DNA of 64,000 nt, taken from NCBI GenBank assembly GCA_947174885.1, contig CAMWKO010000006.1:1-64000 (forward strand), read 5' to 3'. The notes beneath the pieces were generated by a model. It was not told the origin of the DNA. It saw only the letters and a program-made list of their open reading frames with translations, and ran no database searches. The DNA is from an uncultured Clostridia bacterium (GTDB lineage Bacteria; Bacillota; Clostridia; Lachnospirales; Lachnospiraceae). Below are positions 1 through 7,565 of the stretch, piece by piece (positions within the stretch are counted from its first letter, which is position 1; every line of letters starts with the position of its first letter). A program made the position numbers and the translations under genes.

Positions 1-125
1 TGTTGTTTTAGCGACAGCTTATTTATAATACCACTTCGCTTTTTCTTTGTCAACAGCTTTTTTAAATTTTTGTCGTATTTTGACGCCAGTCAAAATATTT
101 CAAATCGCAGATTAAAATCTGCTAA

Positions 126-211
126 CGGAGAGGGTGGGATTCGAACCCACGCGCCCTTGCGGACAAACGGTTTTCAAGACCGCCTCGTTATGACCACTTC
201 GATACCTCTCC
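126..211 (-). tRNA. tRNA-Ser(UGA)
   Basis: Read on the minus strand, the segment folds as a class II tRNA. The acceptor stem GGAGAGG pairs with CCTCTCC and is followed by a G discriminator. The anticodon stem GCGGT/ACCGT closes the loop CTTGAAA, giving anticodon UGA. A long variable arm follows, then a T arm with GGTTCGAATCC. Long variable arm, G73 and anticodon together identify serine. No CCA is encoded, so it must be added after transcription. A short plus-strand reading frame running through it is an artefact. Confidence 0.96.
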
Positions 212-329
212 AGAGGTTATTTAATTTTTCTGCGATAACACTTTCATGTCAGCGCAAGAAATATAATATCATCATTCTATTTTAATGTCAACACTTTTTT
301 TATTTTTTTTATTTCAGTGCCAAAATCCT

Positions 330-1040
330 TTATTTTATCAGTGTTTCACCTATTATTAAATCTTCCGGAGTTGTTATTTTTATATTTGTATAACTCCCTT
401 CAAGCAATTTAATTTTAATATCAGATACTGTTTCTACAACCATACTGTCATCTGTCATGTTTTTAATATTGTCATCTATTATTTTATCATAGCTGGATTT
501 TAATATTTTGAACTGGAATGCCTGTGGCGTCTGTATCTGCCATACATTACTTCTGTCAGGTGTACTCTCGACATAATTGTTATCAGTTGATAGCTTTATG
601 GTATCCTTAGCCTTTACACCTAATACACACGCCTTTTCTTTAATCACTTCTTCTATTATTATGTTAATATCTGATACACTAATAAACGGTCTTGCACCAT
701 CATGCACTAAAACATATGTGTTATCTAATGAAACCTCCGACATCATTCTATCAATATAAACCAATGCATTGTATACGGAATTATATCTCTCATTTCCTCC
801 CTCTACTATGGCCTTAACTTTTTTTATATTATATTTATTAACAATTCCATGTTGTACAAACTCTTTATCTCCACTCCCTACTACTAATATTATTTCATCA
901 ATATTGCTTTTCTCAAAGCTTTCTAAAGCGTAAGAAAGAATAGGTCTATTCTTTAGCATTAAATACTGCTTGCTAACCGTAGTACCCATCCTTTTTCCTT
1001 TTCCACCTGATAAAACAATAGCTATTGTTTTATTTTTCAT
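330..1040 (-). CDS. ispD: 2-C-methyl-D-erythritol 4-phosphate cytidylyltransferase
   Basis: IspD joins CTP and methylerythritol 4-phosphate in the cytosolic MEP pathway to isoprenoids. The 236-residue length is normal. The N-terminus carries the nucleotide-binding signature [11 protein letters not shown] with KQY shortly after, and the mid-protein motif VHDGARPFI is the family hallmark, followed by TPQAFQ near residue 173. The start ATG overlaps the tsaD stop in an ATGA junction, so the two are translationally coupled, and ispD is the last gene of the t6A operon. I see no strong hairpin terminator after it, only AT-rich sequence before the tRNA. Confidence 0.95.
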   Translation of the reverse strand: MKNKTIAIVLSGGKGKRMGTTVSKQYLMLKNRPILSYALESFEKSNIDEIILVVGSGDKEFVQHGIVNKYNIKKVKAIVEGGNERYNSVYNALVYIDRMMSEVSLDNTYVLVHDGARPFISVSDINIIIEEVIKEKACVLGVKAKDTIKLSTDNNYVESTPDRSNVWQIQTPQAFQFKILKSSYDKIIDDNIKNMTDDSMVVETVSDIKIKLLEGSYTNIKITTPEDLIIGETLIK

Positions 1041-2110
1041 ATTCTTTCTCCTAGCTTAAGGTTTGGTATAGCATTTAAATCCAAACCATGCCTTGTTCCG
1101 TTTATATACTCATAATACGCTGCAACACCTATCATAGCTGCATTGTCTGTACAAAAAACTGGTGATGGATAATAAAATTCAATATTTCTATCTACTGACA
1201 TTTTTGAAAAAGCTTCTCTTATAGCTGAATTTGAAGCTACTCCTCCTGCTATGGCTAATTTATTACATGAATACTGCTTACATGCATTAAATGCCCTGCC
1301 TGTAAGAGAGTCTACAACTGCACTTTGAAATGATGCCGCTATATCAGCGGGCACAATTTCTATATTTTTCATTTCGCACATATTAATATGATTTAAAACA
1401 GCAGATTTCAACCCACTAAAGCTAAAATCAAAGGGTGCTCCTTCTACAGCTGCTCTTGGAAATTCAATAGCTTTAGGATTTCCCTCTTTTGATAATTTGT
1501 CAATTTTAGGACCACCCGGATAGCCTAAGCCTATTGCTCTTGCTACCTTATCAAAGGCTTCCCCTGCCGCATCATCTCTGGTTCTTCCTATCACCTCATA
1601 TTTTCCATAATCCTTCACAATCACTAAATGAGTATGACCACCGGAAACTACCATACATATAAACGGAGGTTCCAATTCTTTATTCTCTATATAGTTTGCG
1701 CTAATATGTCCTTCTATATGATGCACACCAACTAATGGTTTATTTGATGCATATGCTAAAGCCTTGGCCGCCGATACTCCTACAAGTAATGCACCTACCA
1801 GTCCCGGTCCATATGTTACACCTATGGCATCTATATCCTCCAACGATGCTTTTGCCATATCTAAAGCCTGGGTTATAACCTGATTTATCTTTTCGATATG
1901 CTTTCTTGATGCAATTTCAGGTACAACACCACCATATAAAGTATGTAAATCTATTTGTGATGAAATAACGTTCGACAAAACTTCCCTGCCGTTCTTTACT
2001 ACTGCTGCAGCTGTTTCATCACATGAAGTCTCAATAGCCAGTATAAGTATATCTTTTTTTGATTTATCTATATTACTGTCCATTTGATTATTCTCTATAT
2101 TATTATCCAT
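1037..2110 (-). CDS. tsaD: tRNA N6-adenosine threonylcarbamoyltransferase
   Basis: TsaD transfers the threonylcarbamoyl group to A37 of ANN-decoding tRNAs, working with TsaB and TsaE, both encoded upstream in this operon. The 357 residues show the ASKHA ATPase start [16 protein letters not shown], the metal-binding HHIEGH motif near residue 130, VSGGHTHL, and the C-terminal [11 protein letters not shown] and CTDNAAM segments. The start ATG at 2110 follows TAGGAG at good spacing. The first 20 or so residues are an Asn/Asp-rich extension before the conserved core. The stop overlaps ispD. Confidence 0.96.
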   Translation of the reverse strand: MDNNIENNQMDSNIDKSKKDILILAIETSCDETAAAVVKNGREVLSNVISSQIDLHTLYGGVVPEIASRKHIEKINQVITQALDMAKASLEDIDAIGVTYGPGLVGALLVGVSAAKALAYASNKPLVGVHHIEGHISANYIENKELEPPFICMVVSGGHTHLVIVKDYGKYEVIGRTRDDAAGEAFDKVARAIGLGYPGGPKIDKLSKEGNPKAIEFPRAAVEGAPFDFSFSGLKSAVLNHINMCEMKNIEIVPADIAASFQSAVVDSLTGRAFNACKQYSCNKLAIAGGVASNSAIREAFSKMSVDRNIEFYYPSPVFCTDNAAMIGVAAYYEYINGTRHGLDLNAIPNLKLGERI

Positions 2111-2206
2111 TTTTGTCTCCTAATACTTTAATCAGAAGTGCTTACACTAATTCCGGATTGTTTTATATATAGATATTTTCTCAAAAATATTTTCTATTTT
2201 ATAAAA

Positions 2207-2791
2207 TTAGTCATCATCTTCTTCATACAATTTCCAACCAAGGATCTTCCATCTGTCATTACTATCCTTTCTAAGGACATATGTTTCCGTGGTTTTCTCT
2301 GTCCCCTTATCTGTTTTTAAATAATATATACAATTTATGGAAGCATACTTTTCTCCTTCTACAGTTGAATAAATAACATCAGAGGATTTGTCGATTATAA
2401 TTCTTGAAATTGTTCTGCCTTCTTCCATATATTGATCAATTTCAGTTAACAGCTCGCTGTAATACTCATCAAAAGAATTATTTGAAACCAATTCATCATC
2501 AAAAATAGCTGTAGCCATATACGCTAATTTAACCAGCTCTTCCGAAGTCAAGTCTTCATTGTAATAGCACATCTGTATTCTTGTATACAGATTAACTACC
2601 TCTCTTACGGTAATCGGATAACCTGATTCCAAATCTTTTGTAAGCAGCTTATCAATCTCTCTTACTTCCGTATTGTCAGTACCATCCTCTTTTTTTGACG
2701 CAGCCATAGAATTTGAAAAATGATAATATAGCACTACGGCTAATATACATAACACTGATATAACTATAAGAAACTTTAACCTGCTTTTCAT
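2207..2791 (-). CDS. single-pass membrane protein of unknown function
   Basis: This 194-residue protein is not one I can name. It begins with a short basic stretch and one hydrophobic segment (residues about 6-24, KFLIVISVLCILAVVLYYHF), so it should be anchored with most of the chain outside. The rest is acidic and hydrophilic, with a predicted mixed alpha/beta C-terminal half. It lacks a lipobox and conserved cysteines. The ATG follows GAGAGG, and the gene begins 9 bases after rnz, so it belongs to the tsa operon. It resembles uncharacterised single-anchor proteins common in Lachnospiraceae, but that is an impression only. Confidence 0.8.
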   Translation of the reverse strand: MKSRLKFLIVISVLCILAVVLYYHFSNSMAASKKEDGTDNTEVREIDKLLTKDLESGYPITVREVVNLYTRIQMCYYNEDLTSEELVKLAYMATAIFDDELVSNNSFDEYYSELLTEIDQYMEEGRTISRIIIDKSSDVIYSTVEGEKYASINCIYYLKTDKGTEKTTETYVLRKDSNDRWKILGWKLYEEDDD

Positions 2792-2800
2792 TTTACCTCT

Positions 2801-3712
2801 CTATTCTTCACTAAAAGTAATTGATAAACTTCTCCCATCCTTTGCAGCTATGGAATTAGGAAAAATTTCTCTTACCTCTTTTATATATTCTTCTGGTTTT
2901 ACCAAAGATGGACTATAGTGAGTTAGCCACATTTCATTAACCTCGGCTTTTGCAGCTAAATCTGCTGCTTCATAAAAAGTCATATGTTTGTATTCTTTGG
3001 CTTTTTTTAGTTTATCCTTTTCACCATACATACCCTCACATATAAACAAATCAGCTTCCTTTGCCATTTCTGCAATAACGGGCACCGGGCGGGTATCTGT
3101 ACAATAAGTTACCTTTATTCCTTTTCTATTCTCTCCCAAAACCATATCAGGTGTAAAGGTTTTATCACCTATTGTAATAATCTCCCCCTTTTGAAGCTTA
3201 CTCCAACACTCCTTAGGTATTTCCCAAGCTATTGCTTTATCTACCTGAAATCTTCCTTTTCTGCTAATCTTTATATTGTATCCATAGCACAAAACATTAT
3301 GATTAACCTTAAAGGCTTCAATCTCATATCCATTTATATTTACTTTTTCTATATCGGAATTTAATTCAATAAAATTAATTTTAAATGGAAGCTCCGGTGC
3401 TATTACTCTCAGAGAATTAACTACTCTTTCAAGACCTTTTGGTCCTATCATAGTCACCGGCTTTGTTCTATCTGCATTCCCCATACTAAGGAGCAATCCC
3501 GGTAATCCACTAATATGATCTGCATGATAATGAGTGAAACATATAGTATCAATAGTATAAAAGCTCCATCCACATTCTTTTATGGCAAGCTGGGTTCCTT
3601 CCCCACAATCAATAAGTAAGCTGCTGCCGTTATACCTTGTCATAAGAGAGGTAAGCCATCTTTTTGGCAATGGCATCATTCCGCCTGTTCCCAATAAGCA
3701 TAAATCTAACAT
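2801..3712 (-). CDS. rnz: ribonuclease Z
   Basis: RNase Z removes the 3' trailer of tRNA precursors, which matters here because the tRNA-Ser in this window carries no CCA. The 303 residues are a complete metallo-beta-lactamase fold: LLGTGG at the N-terminus, the zinc motif THYHADHISGLPG near residue 60, CTDTRP near 205, CEGMYG near 225, and a late HYSPS near 268. The length matches the bacterial short form. It sits between an 82-residue zinc-ribbon-like gene and a membrane protein in the t6A operon, grouping tRNA processing with tRNA modification. Confidence 0.94.
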   Translation of the reverse strand: MLDLCLLGTGGMMPLPKRWLTSLMTRYNGSSLLIDCGEGTQLAIKECGWSFYTIDTICFTHYHADHISGLPGLLLSMGNADRTKPVTMIGPKGLERVVNSLRVIAPELPFKINFIELNSDIEKVNINGYEIEAFKVNHNVLCYGYNIKISRKGRFQVDKAIAWEIPKECWSKLQKGEIITIGDKTFTPDMVLGENRKGIKVTYCTDTRPVPVIAEMAKEADLFICEGMYGEKDKLKKAKEYKHMTFYEAADLAAKAEVNEMWLTHYSPSLVKPEEYIKEVREIFPNSIAAKDGRSLSITFSEE

Positions 3713-3745
3713 TCATTATCCTCACATATTTATTTACTTATTAGT

Positions 3746-3994
3746 TTACATTAACTCCGTCCTTTTTTCAATATCTACTGGAATTTTTAGATTTTTAATT
3801 AAATTATCATAACATTCTTCGCATAAATCTAATGAATGAATTTCACCATCTTTATTTGAAAAATAGTTCCATTCGTAATCAATAAGTAAAGCCCCCTCTG
3901 TTAATATACCCTTGTTAATTTCCAGTTCCTTTCCACACATATTACATTTAACATATTGGAGCTTTTTTTCTTTTCCTTTAATGTACTTTTTCAT
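3746..3994 (-). CDS. small CxxC/CxxC zinc-ribbon-like protein
   Basis: The 82-residue product carries two paired-cysteine knuckles, CNMCGKEL near residue 18 and CEECYDNL near residue 58, separated by about 40 residues. This spacing suggests a structural zinc site. No family name is certain. A strong AAGGAG ribosome binding site precedes the ATG, so it is likely expressed. It lies between rimI and rnz in the t6A operon. Nothing visible shows a catalytic function. Confidence 0.8.
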   Translation of the reverse strand: MKKYIKGKEKKLQYVKCNMCGKELEINKGILTEGALLIDYEWNYFSNKDGEIHSLDLCEECYDNLIKNLKIPVDIEKRTELM

Positions 3995-4079
3995 ATTAAT
4001 CTCCTTGTTTAATAATATTTTTACCCTATAAATTTTACAATATAATATATCAAATAAATAGTGGCAATTAATTGTAATT

Positions 4080-4103
4080 CTTGAGTTTTCGTATTTTTTT
4101 ATT
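4080..4103. repeat. single-end remnant of the MITE family (R6)
   Basis: The 24 bases cttgagttttcgtattttttt onward match the outer end of the family and run into the last codon of rimI, so the remnant provides the stop-proximal A/T-rich sequence. Confidence 0.6.
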
Positions 4104-4575
4104 CTGCCAGTTCCTTTTTCATTATAATTGCATCCTCAATCGGCTTTTCGTAAAAATTTTTTCTTTCTCCAATATGTATAAAACCGGCTCTTTCATATAA
4201 CCTTACGGCTGTTGCATTTGATTTTCTTACCTCCAGCATAATACTGGTTATTTTCTGTTTTCTGCACTCACAAAACAGGTATTCTAAAAGTTTAATACCT
4301 ATCCCCTGATTTCTGTATTTACCCAATACTGCAATATTTGTAATATCACCCTCTTCAAAGGTTTTGTACATTCCTACATATCCAACTATCTTTTCATCCT
4401 GTACAGCCTTAATAAAAACAGAATAATCCTTTTCAATTGATTCTATCAGAGAAGCTTCCGACCACGGCATAGAAAAACATTCTTTTTCAAGCAATGATAT
4501 CTGATATGCATCGGATTTATCTGCATATGAAATAACTAATTCTTTTTCTTCCATAATATGATTTACATTTCCCAT
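4099..4575 (-). CDS. rimI: ribosomal protein S18-alanine N-acetyltransferase (GNAT)
   Basis: RimI is the GNAT enzyme that acetylates the N-terminus of ribosomal protein S18. The 158 residues have the acetyl-CoA loop RNQGIGIKLL near residue 88 and the RimI-type stretch MLEVRKSNATAVRLYERAGF followed by GERKNFY. Its place between tsaB and rnz supports RimI over a generic acetyltransferase, since rimI commonly sits beside tsaB. The start is uncertain: ATG codons at 4575 and 21 bases downstream both have weak ribosome binding sites. A fragment of the window's palindromic repeat family lies right after the stop. Confidence 0.88.
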   Translation of the reverse strand: MGNVNHIMEEKELVISYADKSDAYQISLLEKECFSMPWSEASLIESIEKDYSVFIKAVQDEKIVGYVGMYKTFEEGDITNIAVLGKYRNQGIGIKLLEYLFCECRKQKITSIMLEVRKSNATAVRLYERAGFIHIGERKNFYEKPIEDAIIMKKELAE

Positions 4576-4650
4576 ATTTTTACTTTCTTTTAAATTCTAT
4601 ATTCTAATTTCTATTTTGTGAATCTAAGTTTAAGTATCCTGCAATTTATT

Positions 4651-5370
4651 TTATTGTATAATCTTTTGCATATTATGTTTTTCTTCTAATTCTCGCTCTG
4701 CCTGTGATTTTCTAAGATAATCCGGCTGATGTTCATTAGCACTCACTGTTTTTTTCTCAATATAGTACTGTTCTGAAAGCGCTGCTATCGAAGCTGCTCT
4801 TTGCATGTTCATATGAACAGGTGCAAACTCATATGGTACTTTTATATTATGACTTATTGTTTCCCTATATGTATCCACACCATCACCTAAAAATACAACC
4901 GGCAAATCTTTTTCATTTAATATTTCTATTAGTGTATTAATATCCTCCTGATACTGCGGAATATCGGCTACAAGTCTGTTATCTTCAAAATGATATATTC
5001 CCGTATACACTTGGTTTCTTCTTGCATCCATAATAGGACATACAAGTTTTGAAGAACCGTACATATTATATGCCAGACCATCTATAGTAGGTATATGAAT
5101 AATAGGTTTATTAATCACAAGTGCAAGTCCCTTTGCAGTAGCACTTCCTATTCTAAGTCCCGTAAAGGAGCCCGGACCTCCTGATACGGCTATTGCATCA
5201 AGTGTGTTTATATCTGTTTCTGACATTTTCATTATTTCGTCAATCATCGGAAGTAATGTTTGTGAATGAGTCTTTTTATGATTTACAGAGTATTCAGCCA
5301 ATAACTTTTCATCTTCTACTAATGCAACTGTAGCCACAACGGAAGAACTATCTATTGCTAATATTTTCAT
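4651..5370 (-). CDS. tsaB: t6A biosynthesis scaffold protein TsaB
   Basis: TsaB is the inactive ASKHA partner that dimerises with TsaD and with TsaE binds it during t6A synthesis. The 239 residues show the signature ILAIDSSSVVATVAL, the central HSQTLLPMI, and VSGGPGSFTGLRIG near residue 63. The C-terminal half, weakly conserved in the family, contains the repeated PDYLRKSQAERELE end. It overlaps tsaE by 23 bases, so the two are probably co-translated. The ATG follows GTGGAGG. Confidence 0.94.
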   Translation of the reverse strand: MKILAIDSSSVVATVALVEDEKLLAEYSVNHKKTHSQTLLPMIDEIMKMSETDINTLDAIAVSGGPGSFTGLRIGSATAKGLALVINKPIIHIPTIDGLAYNMYGSSKLVCPIMDARRNQVYTGIYHFEDNRLVADIPQYQEDINTLIEILNEKDLPVVFLGDGVDTYRETISHNIKVPYEFAPVHMNMQRAASIAALSEQYYIEKKTVSANEHQPDYLRKSQAERELEEKHNMQKIIQ

Positions 5371-5800
5371 ACTGATTTTCCTCCACGGTTATCTTTCTAT
5401 AATCAAAACCTTTTTCTAAATTCTTTTCTATTGTGATATTAATAACATTTTCTGGTAAAATCTGTTTTATAATACCTGCCCATTCTATAAAACACACACC
5501 ATCACCAAAAAAATAATCCTCATATCCAATCTCATCCATCTCTGATATATCACCTATTCTGTATACATCAAAATGATAAAGAGGTAATCTTCCCTCCACA
5601 TATTCCTGTACTATTGTAAATGTAGGACTGTTAACAGGCTCATCTATACCTAATCCACAGGCAAAACCTTTTGTAAAAACAGTCTTGCCTACGCCTAAAT
5701 CCCCATTTAGGCATATTATCATACCTTTAACTGCTTCCTCTCCCATTTTTTTTCCTATCTCGAAGGTTTCTGATTCCGAAAAAGTTTCTATTATTTTCAT
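5348..5800 (-). CDS. tsaE: t6A biosynthesis P-loop ATPase TsaE
   Basis: TsaE is the small ATPase that drives the t6A cycle on the TsaBD complex. The 150 residues include the Walker A LNGDLGVGKTVFTKGFA (about residues 32-48), SPTFTIVQEY, the HFDVYR motif and FIEWAG near residue 107, in the usual order. It is the first gene of the tsaE-tsaB-rimI-(82 aa)-rnz-(194 aa)-tsaD-ispD run. The ATG follows GAGG at good spacing. Confidence 0.95.
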   Translation of the reverse strand: MKIIETFSESETFEIGKKMGEEAVKGMIICLNGDLGVGKTVFTKGFACGLGIDEPVNSPTFTIVQEYVEGRLPLYHFDVYRIGDISEMDEIGYEDYFFGDGVCFIEWAGIIKQILPENVINITIEKNLEKGFDYRKITVEENQYENISNR

Positions 5801-5873
5801 ACATTTTTACCTCATAATACTTCGACCAAAAGTGTTTGTTCCTCTTAACAGTTACCTAAAAATTATCCGGCAT

Positions 5874-6377
5874 TTACTTTACAGTAATCTCTCTAGCATT
5901 TTTTGCATTATCCGATATAAGTTTTTTAAGATTTTCAAGATTTTCTCCTATACAGCTCTTAGGAAGAATAAATGCTCTATATCTGTTAATATATATAATA
6001 ACGCTTAACCGCGTTGAAATCACCTTAAGAATATCTGCATATGATTGTGATACCGATTCTTCATCCATCGAAATGGTAAATTCTCTGTCATTAAATTCAT
6101 ATACAAGTGGCTTATTTATTGAACCGCTGTTTTTTACCTGCGTACACGATTTTATATAAAGCATTATCGGTTGGACAACTATAAAAAGTACCCCTACAAA
6201 AAGTAATGCTATTTTATAGGCATTATTTATCTTATCATTGTTTATGTTTGCAAAAAATAATACCAGTGCTCCTATGCTGATAATCACTCCGCAAACTCCT
6301 CCAAGGCTATAATAATTATGTCGCAGCATAAAATTAAACATTTCCTTTTTTGTTAATTTTGCTTCTATTTTTACCAC
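5874..6377 (-). CDS. YcxB-like membrane protein
   Basis: The 167-residue product has two hydrophobic segments at about residues 27-47 and 58-76, joined by a short loop. They are followed by a soluble C-terminal domain with the YEFNDREFTIS pattern seen in YcxB-like proteins. Function is unknown in the family. The start is GTG at 6377, 6-7 bases after GGAGGT. A promoter (CTTCAA/ATTCTA on the plus strand, 6437-6464) is visible upstream, so it is transcribed separately from the ECF gene. Confidence 0.75.
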   Translation of the reverse strand: MVKIEAKLTKKEMFNFMLRHNYYSLGGVCGVIISIGALVLFFANINNDKINNAYKIALLFVGVLFIVVQPIMLYIKSCTQVKNSGSINKPLVYEFNDREFTISMDEESVSQSYADILKVISTRLSVIIYINRYRAFILPKSCIGENLENLKKLISDNAKNAREITVK

Positions 6378-6436
6378 GAGTGTACCTCCGAATATTTTGT
6401 ACTTGAGTTCTCATATTTTCATTTTAAGTTTCATTA

Positions 6437-6464
6437 ATTCTAAAATAAAAATATAGTGCTTCAA
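6437..6464 (-). promoter_or_regulatory. promoter for the YcxB-like gene
   Basis: On the minus strand TTGAAG, a 16-base spacer and TAGAAT lie about 60 bases upstream of the GTG start. This is a good sigma-A-type match found by eye. Confidence 0.6.
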
Positions 6465-6509
6465 TTTTTTATGAGTATATCAAATATATCCGAAAAGTGC
6501 AATTAAATA

Positions 6510-6572
6510 CTCCCCGTTACCAATTGTATAATCATATACACTGATACGCTTTATACAATGGATAACGAAGAG
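6510..6572 (-). terminator. long stem-loop after the ECF transporter gene
   Basis: The arms at 6510-6531 and 6551-6572 pair over 22 positions in the minus-strand RNA, with three G-U wobbles and one mismatch around a 19-base loop. The wobbles are compatible only with the minus-strand transcript, so that RNA is the likely functional form. It lacks a strong U-run, so it may be a 3'-end stabilising structure rather than an intrinsic terminator. Confidence 0.5.
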
Positions 6573-6627
6573 TTTCAATTCAATATCCTTATATAATATA
6601 ATTTCTGAATTTCCTAATATATATTTC

Positions 6628-7290
6628 CTAATCTGTCTTAATAATTGTTCTTATACCCTTTGTAATAGGTTTATAAATAAAAAATACTACCAATGATACC
6701 AAAACACCTTTTAAAATATTAACCGGTACAACCGCAAGCACAATAAACGTAAACATATCTGTTATAGCAGGATTTACTGCTGTTCCTAACTTTATAATTT
6801 CCGACACAGGTACTCCTCCAAAGAGATATGCAAAAGCCGGTAATAGTATGAACGCATTTATGAAACAGCCTGCAATCGTCATAACAAGTGTACCTGTACC
6901 CATACCTATAACTGCACTCTTTCTTGTCTTTTTAATTTTATAGATAACAGATGCCGGTAATACAAATGTAATGCCCACTGCAAGATTTGCAAATTCACCT
7001 ACAAATGCTGTAGAAGTAGGCTTGATTATCAGTTTGATAAGTATCTTTAAAACTTCTGTAATTATGCCCTCAATCGGTCCCAACAAAAAACTTGCAATCA
7101 GTACCGGCACTTCGCTGAAATCAAGTTTATATGCCTCCGGTGGCGCAAAGAAAAACGGGATTTCTAAATACATAAGGACTGCTGCCAATGCCGAAAAAAT
7201 TCCAACTAGGGTAATTCTTTGTGTTTTTGAAATGTTTATTTTCTTTTTTTCTGTCGATTTTGAAATGCTTATTTTCTTTTTTTCTATCAT
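6628..7290 (-). CDS. ECF transporter S component, riboflavin type
   Basis: This is an integral membrane substrate-binding (S) component of an energy-coupling-factor transporter. It has about six hydrophobic segments and an N-terminal alpha-helical stretch (QRITLVGIFSALAAVLMYLE) typical of the class. The FMN riboswitch immediately upstream makes riboflavin or a precursor the likely substrate (RibU-type). I set the start at ATG 7290 because AAAGGAG stands 8 bases before it; a longer reading frame begins inside the riboswitch and is not credible. The start of the protein has two near-identical copies of KKKISISKS/KKKINISKT. No ATPase or T component is nearby, so it probably uses a shared ECF module. 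Confidence 0.87.
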   Translation of the reverse strand: MIEKKKISISKSTEKKKINISKTQRITLVGIFSALAAVLMYLEIPFFFAPPEAYKLDFSEVPVLIASFLLGPIEGIITEVLKILIKLIIKPTSTAFVGEFANLAVGITFVLPASVIYKIKKTRKSAVIGMGTGTLVMTIAGCFINAFILLPAFAYLFGGVPVSEIIKLGTAVNPAITDMFTFIVLAVVPVNILKGVLVSLVVFFIYKPITKGIRTIIKTD

Positions 7291-7295
7291 TTCGC

Positions 7296-7323
7296 TGCTC
7301 CTTTTCTTTAAAACCCCGGAGCA
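7296..7323 (-). promoter_or_regulatory. Shine-Dalgarno-sequestering hairpin
   Basis: In the minus-strand RNA TGCTCC and GGAGCA form a perfect 6-bp stem around a 16-base loop. The 3' arm is the Shine-Dalgarno sequence of the ECF gene. No U-run follows. This suggests that the FMN riboswitch controls translation by exposing or hiding the ribosome binding site. Confidence 0.6.
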
Positions 7324-7404
7324 ATGATAAAATAATGACTGGTATCCTAGCGATTCGCTAATAGTTATGCCTAATGCACAAGTTATAACAGATAACCATA
7401 TCAA

Positions 7405-7511
7405 ATCTTCTCTCATCCAGACTTTACTGTCGGTTTTGGAATTTCACCAAATCATGCTTTCGCTCGCAGACTATACTGCCGGTAGGGAGTTTCACCCTGC
7501 CCCGAAGAATT
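7405..7511 (-). ncRNA. FMN riboswitch (RFN element)
   Basis: The minus-strand sequence contains the conserved blocks of the RFN element in order: GGGGCAGGGTGAAACTCCC, TACCGGCAGTATAG, a GCGAGC segment, GGTGAAATTCC, CCGACAGTAAAGTCTGGATG and AGAGAAGA. The outer stem pairs TCTTC with GAAGA. It controls the ECF gene downstream, and when FMN is bound it is expected to lower expression. Confidence 0.96.
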
Positions 7512-7536
7512 TAATATAATTTTTTTGATACTATAT

Positions 7537-7565
7537 ACTATAATAATATGCTTCCTATTTGTCAA
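7537..7565 (-). promoter_or_regulatory. promoter of the FMN-riboswitch transcript
   Basis: On the minus strand TTGACA, 17 bases and TATAGT lie just upstream of the riboswitch. The -35 hexamer sits on the last codons and stop of tex (AAG CTT GAC AAA TAG), so the promoter overlaps the tex coding end. Confidence 0.75.

Noticed and set aside
70..285. Plus-strand frame across the tRNA
   Set aside because: It reads through tRNA-Ser on the opposite strand and has no coding features.
6402..6464. Degraded MITE copy upstream of the YcxB-like gene
   Set aside because: Resemblance to the ends is weak, and the sequence is better explained by the promoter TTGAAG/TAGAAT.
7291..7416. Longer start for the ECF transporter gene at 7416
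   Set aside because: The extra codons read through the last helix of the FMN riboswitch and lack a ribosome binding site; ATG 7290 has AAAGGAG.
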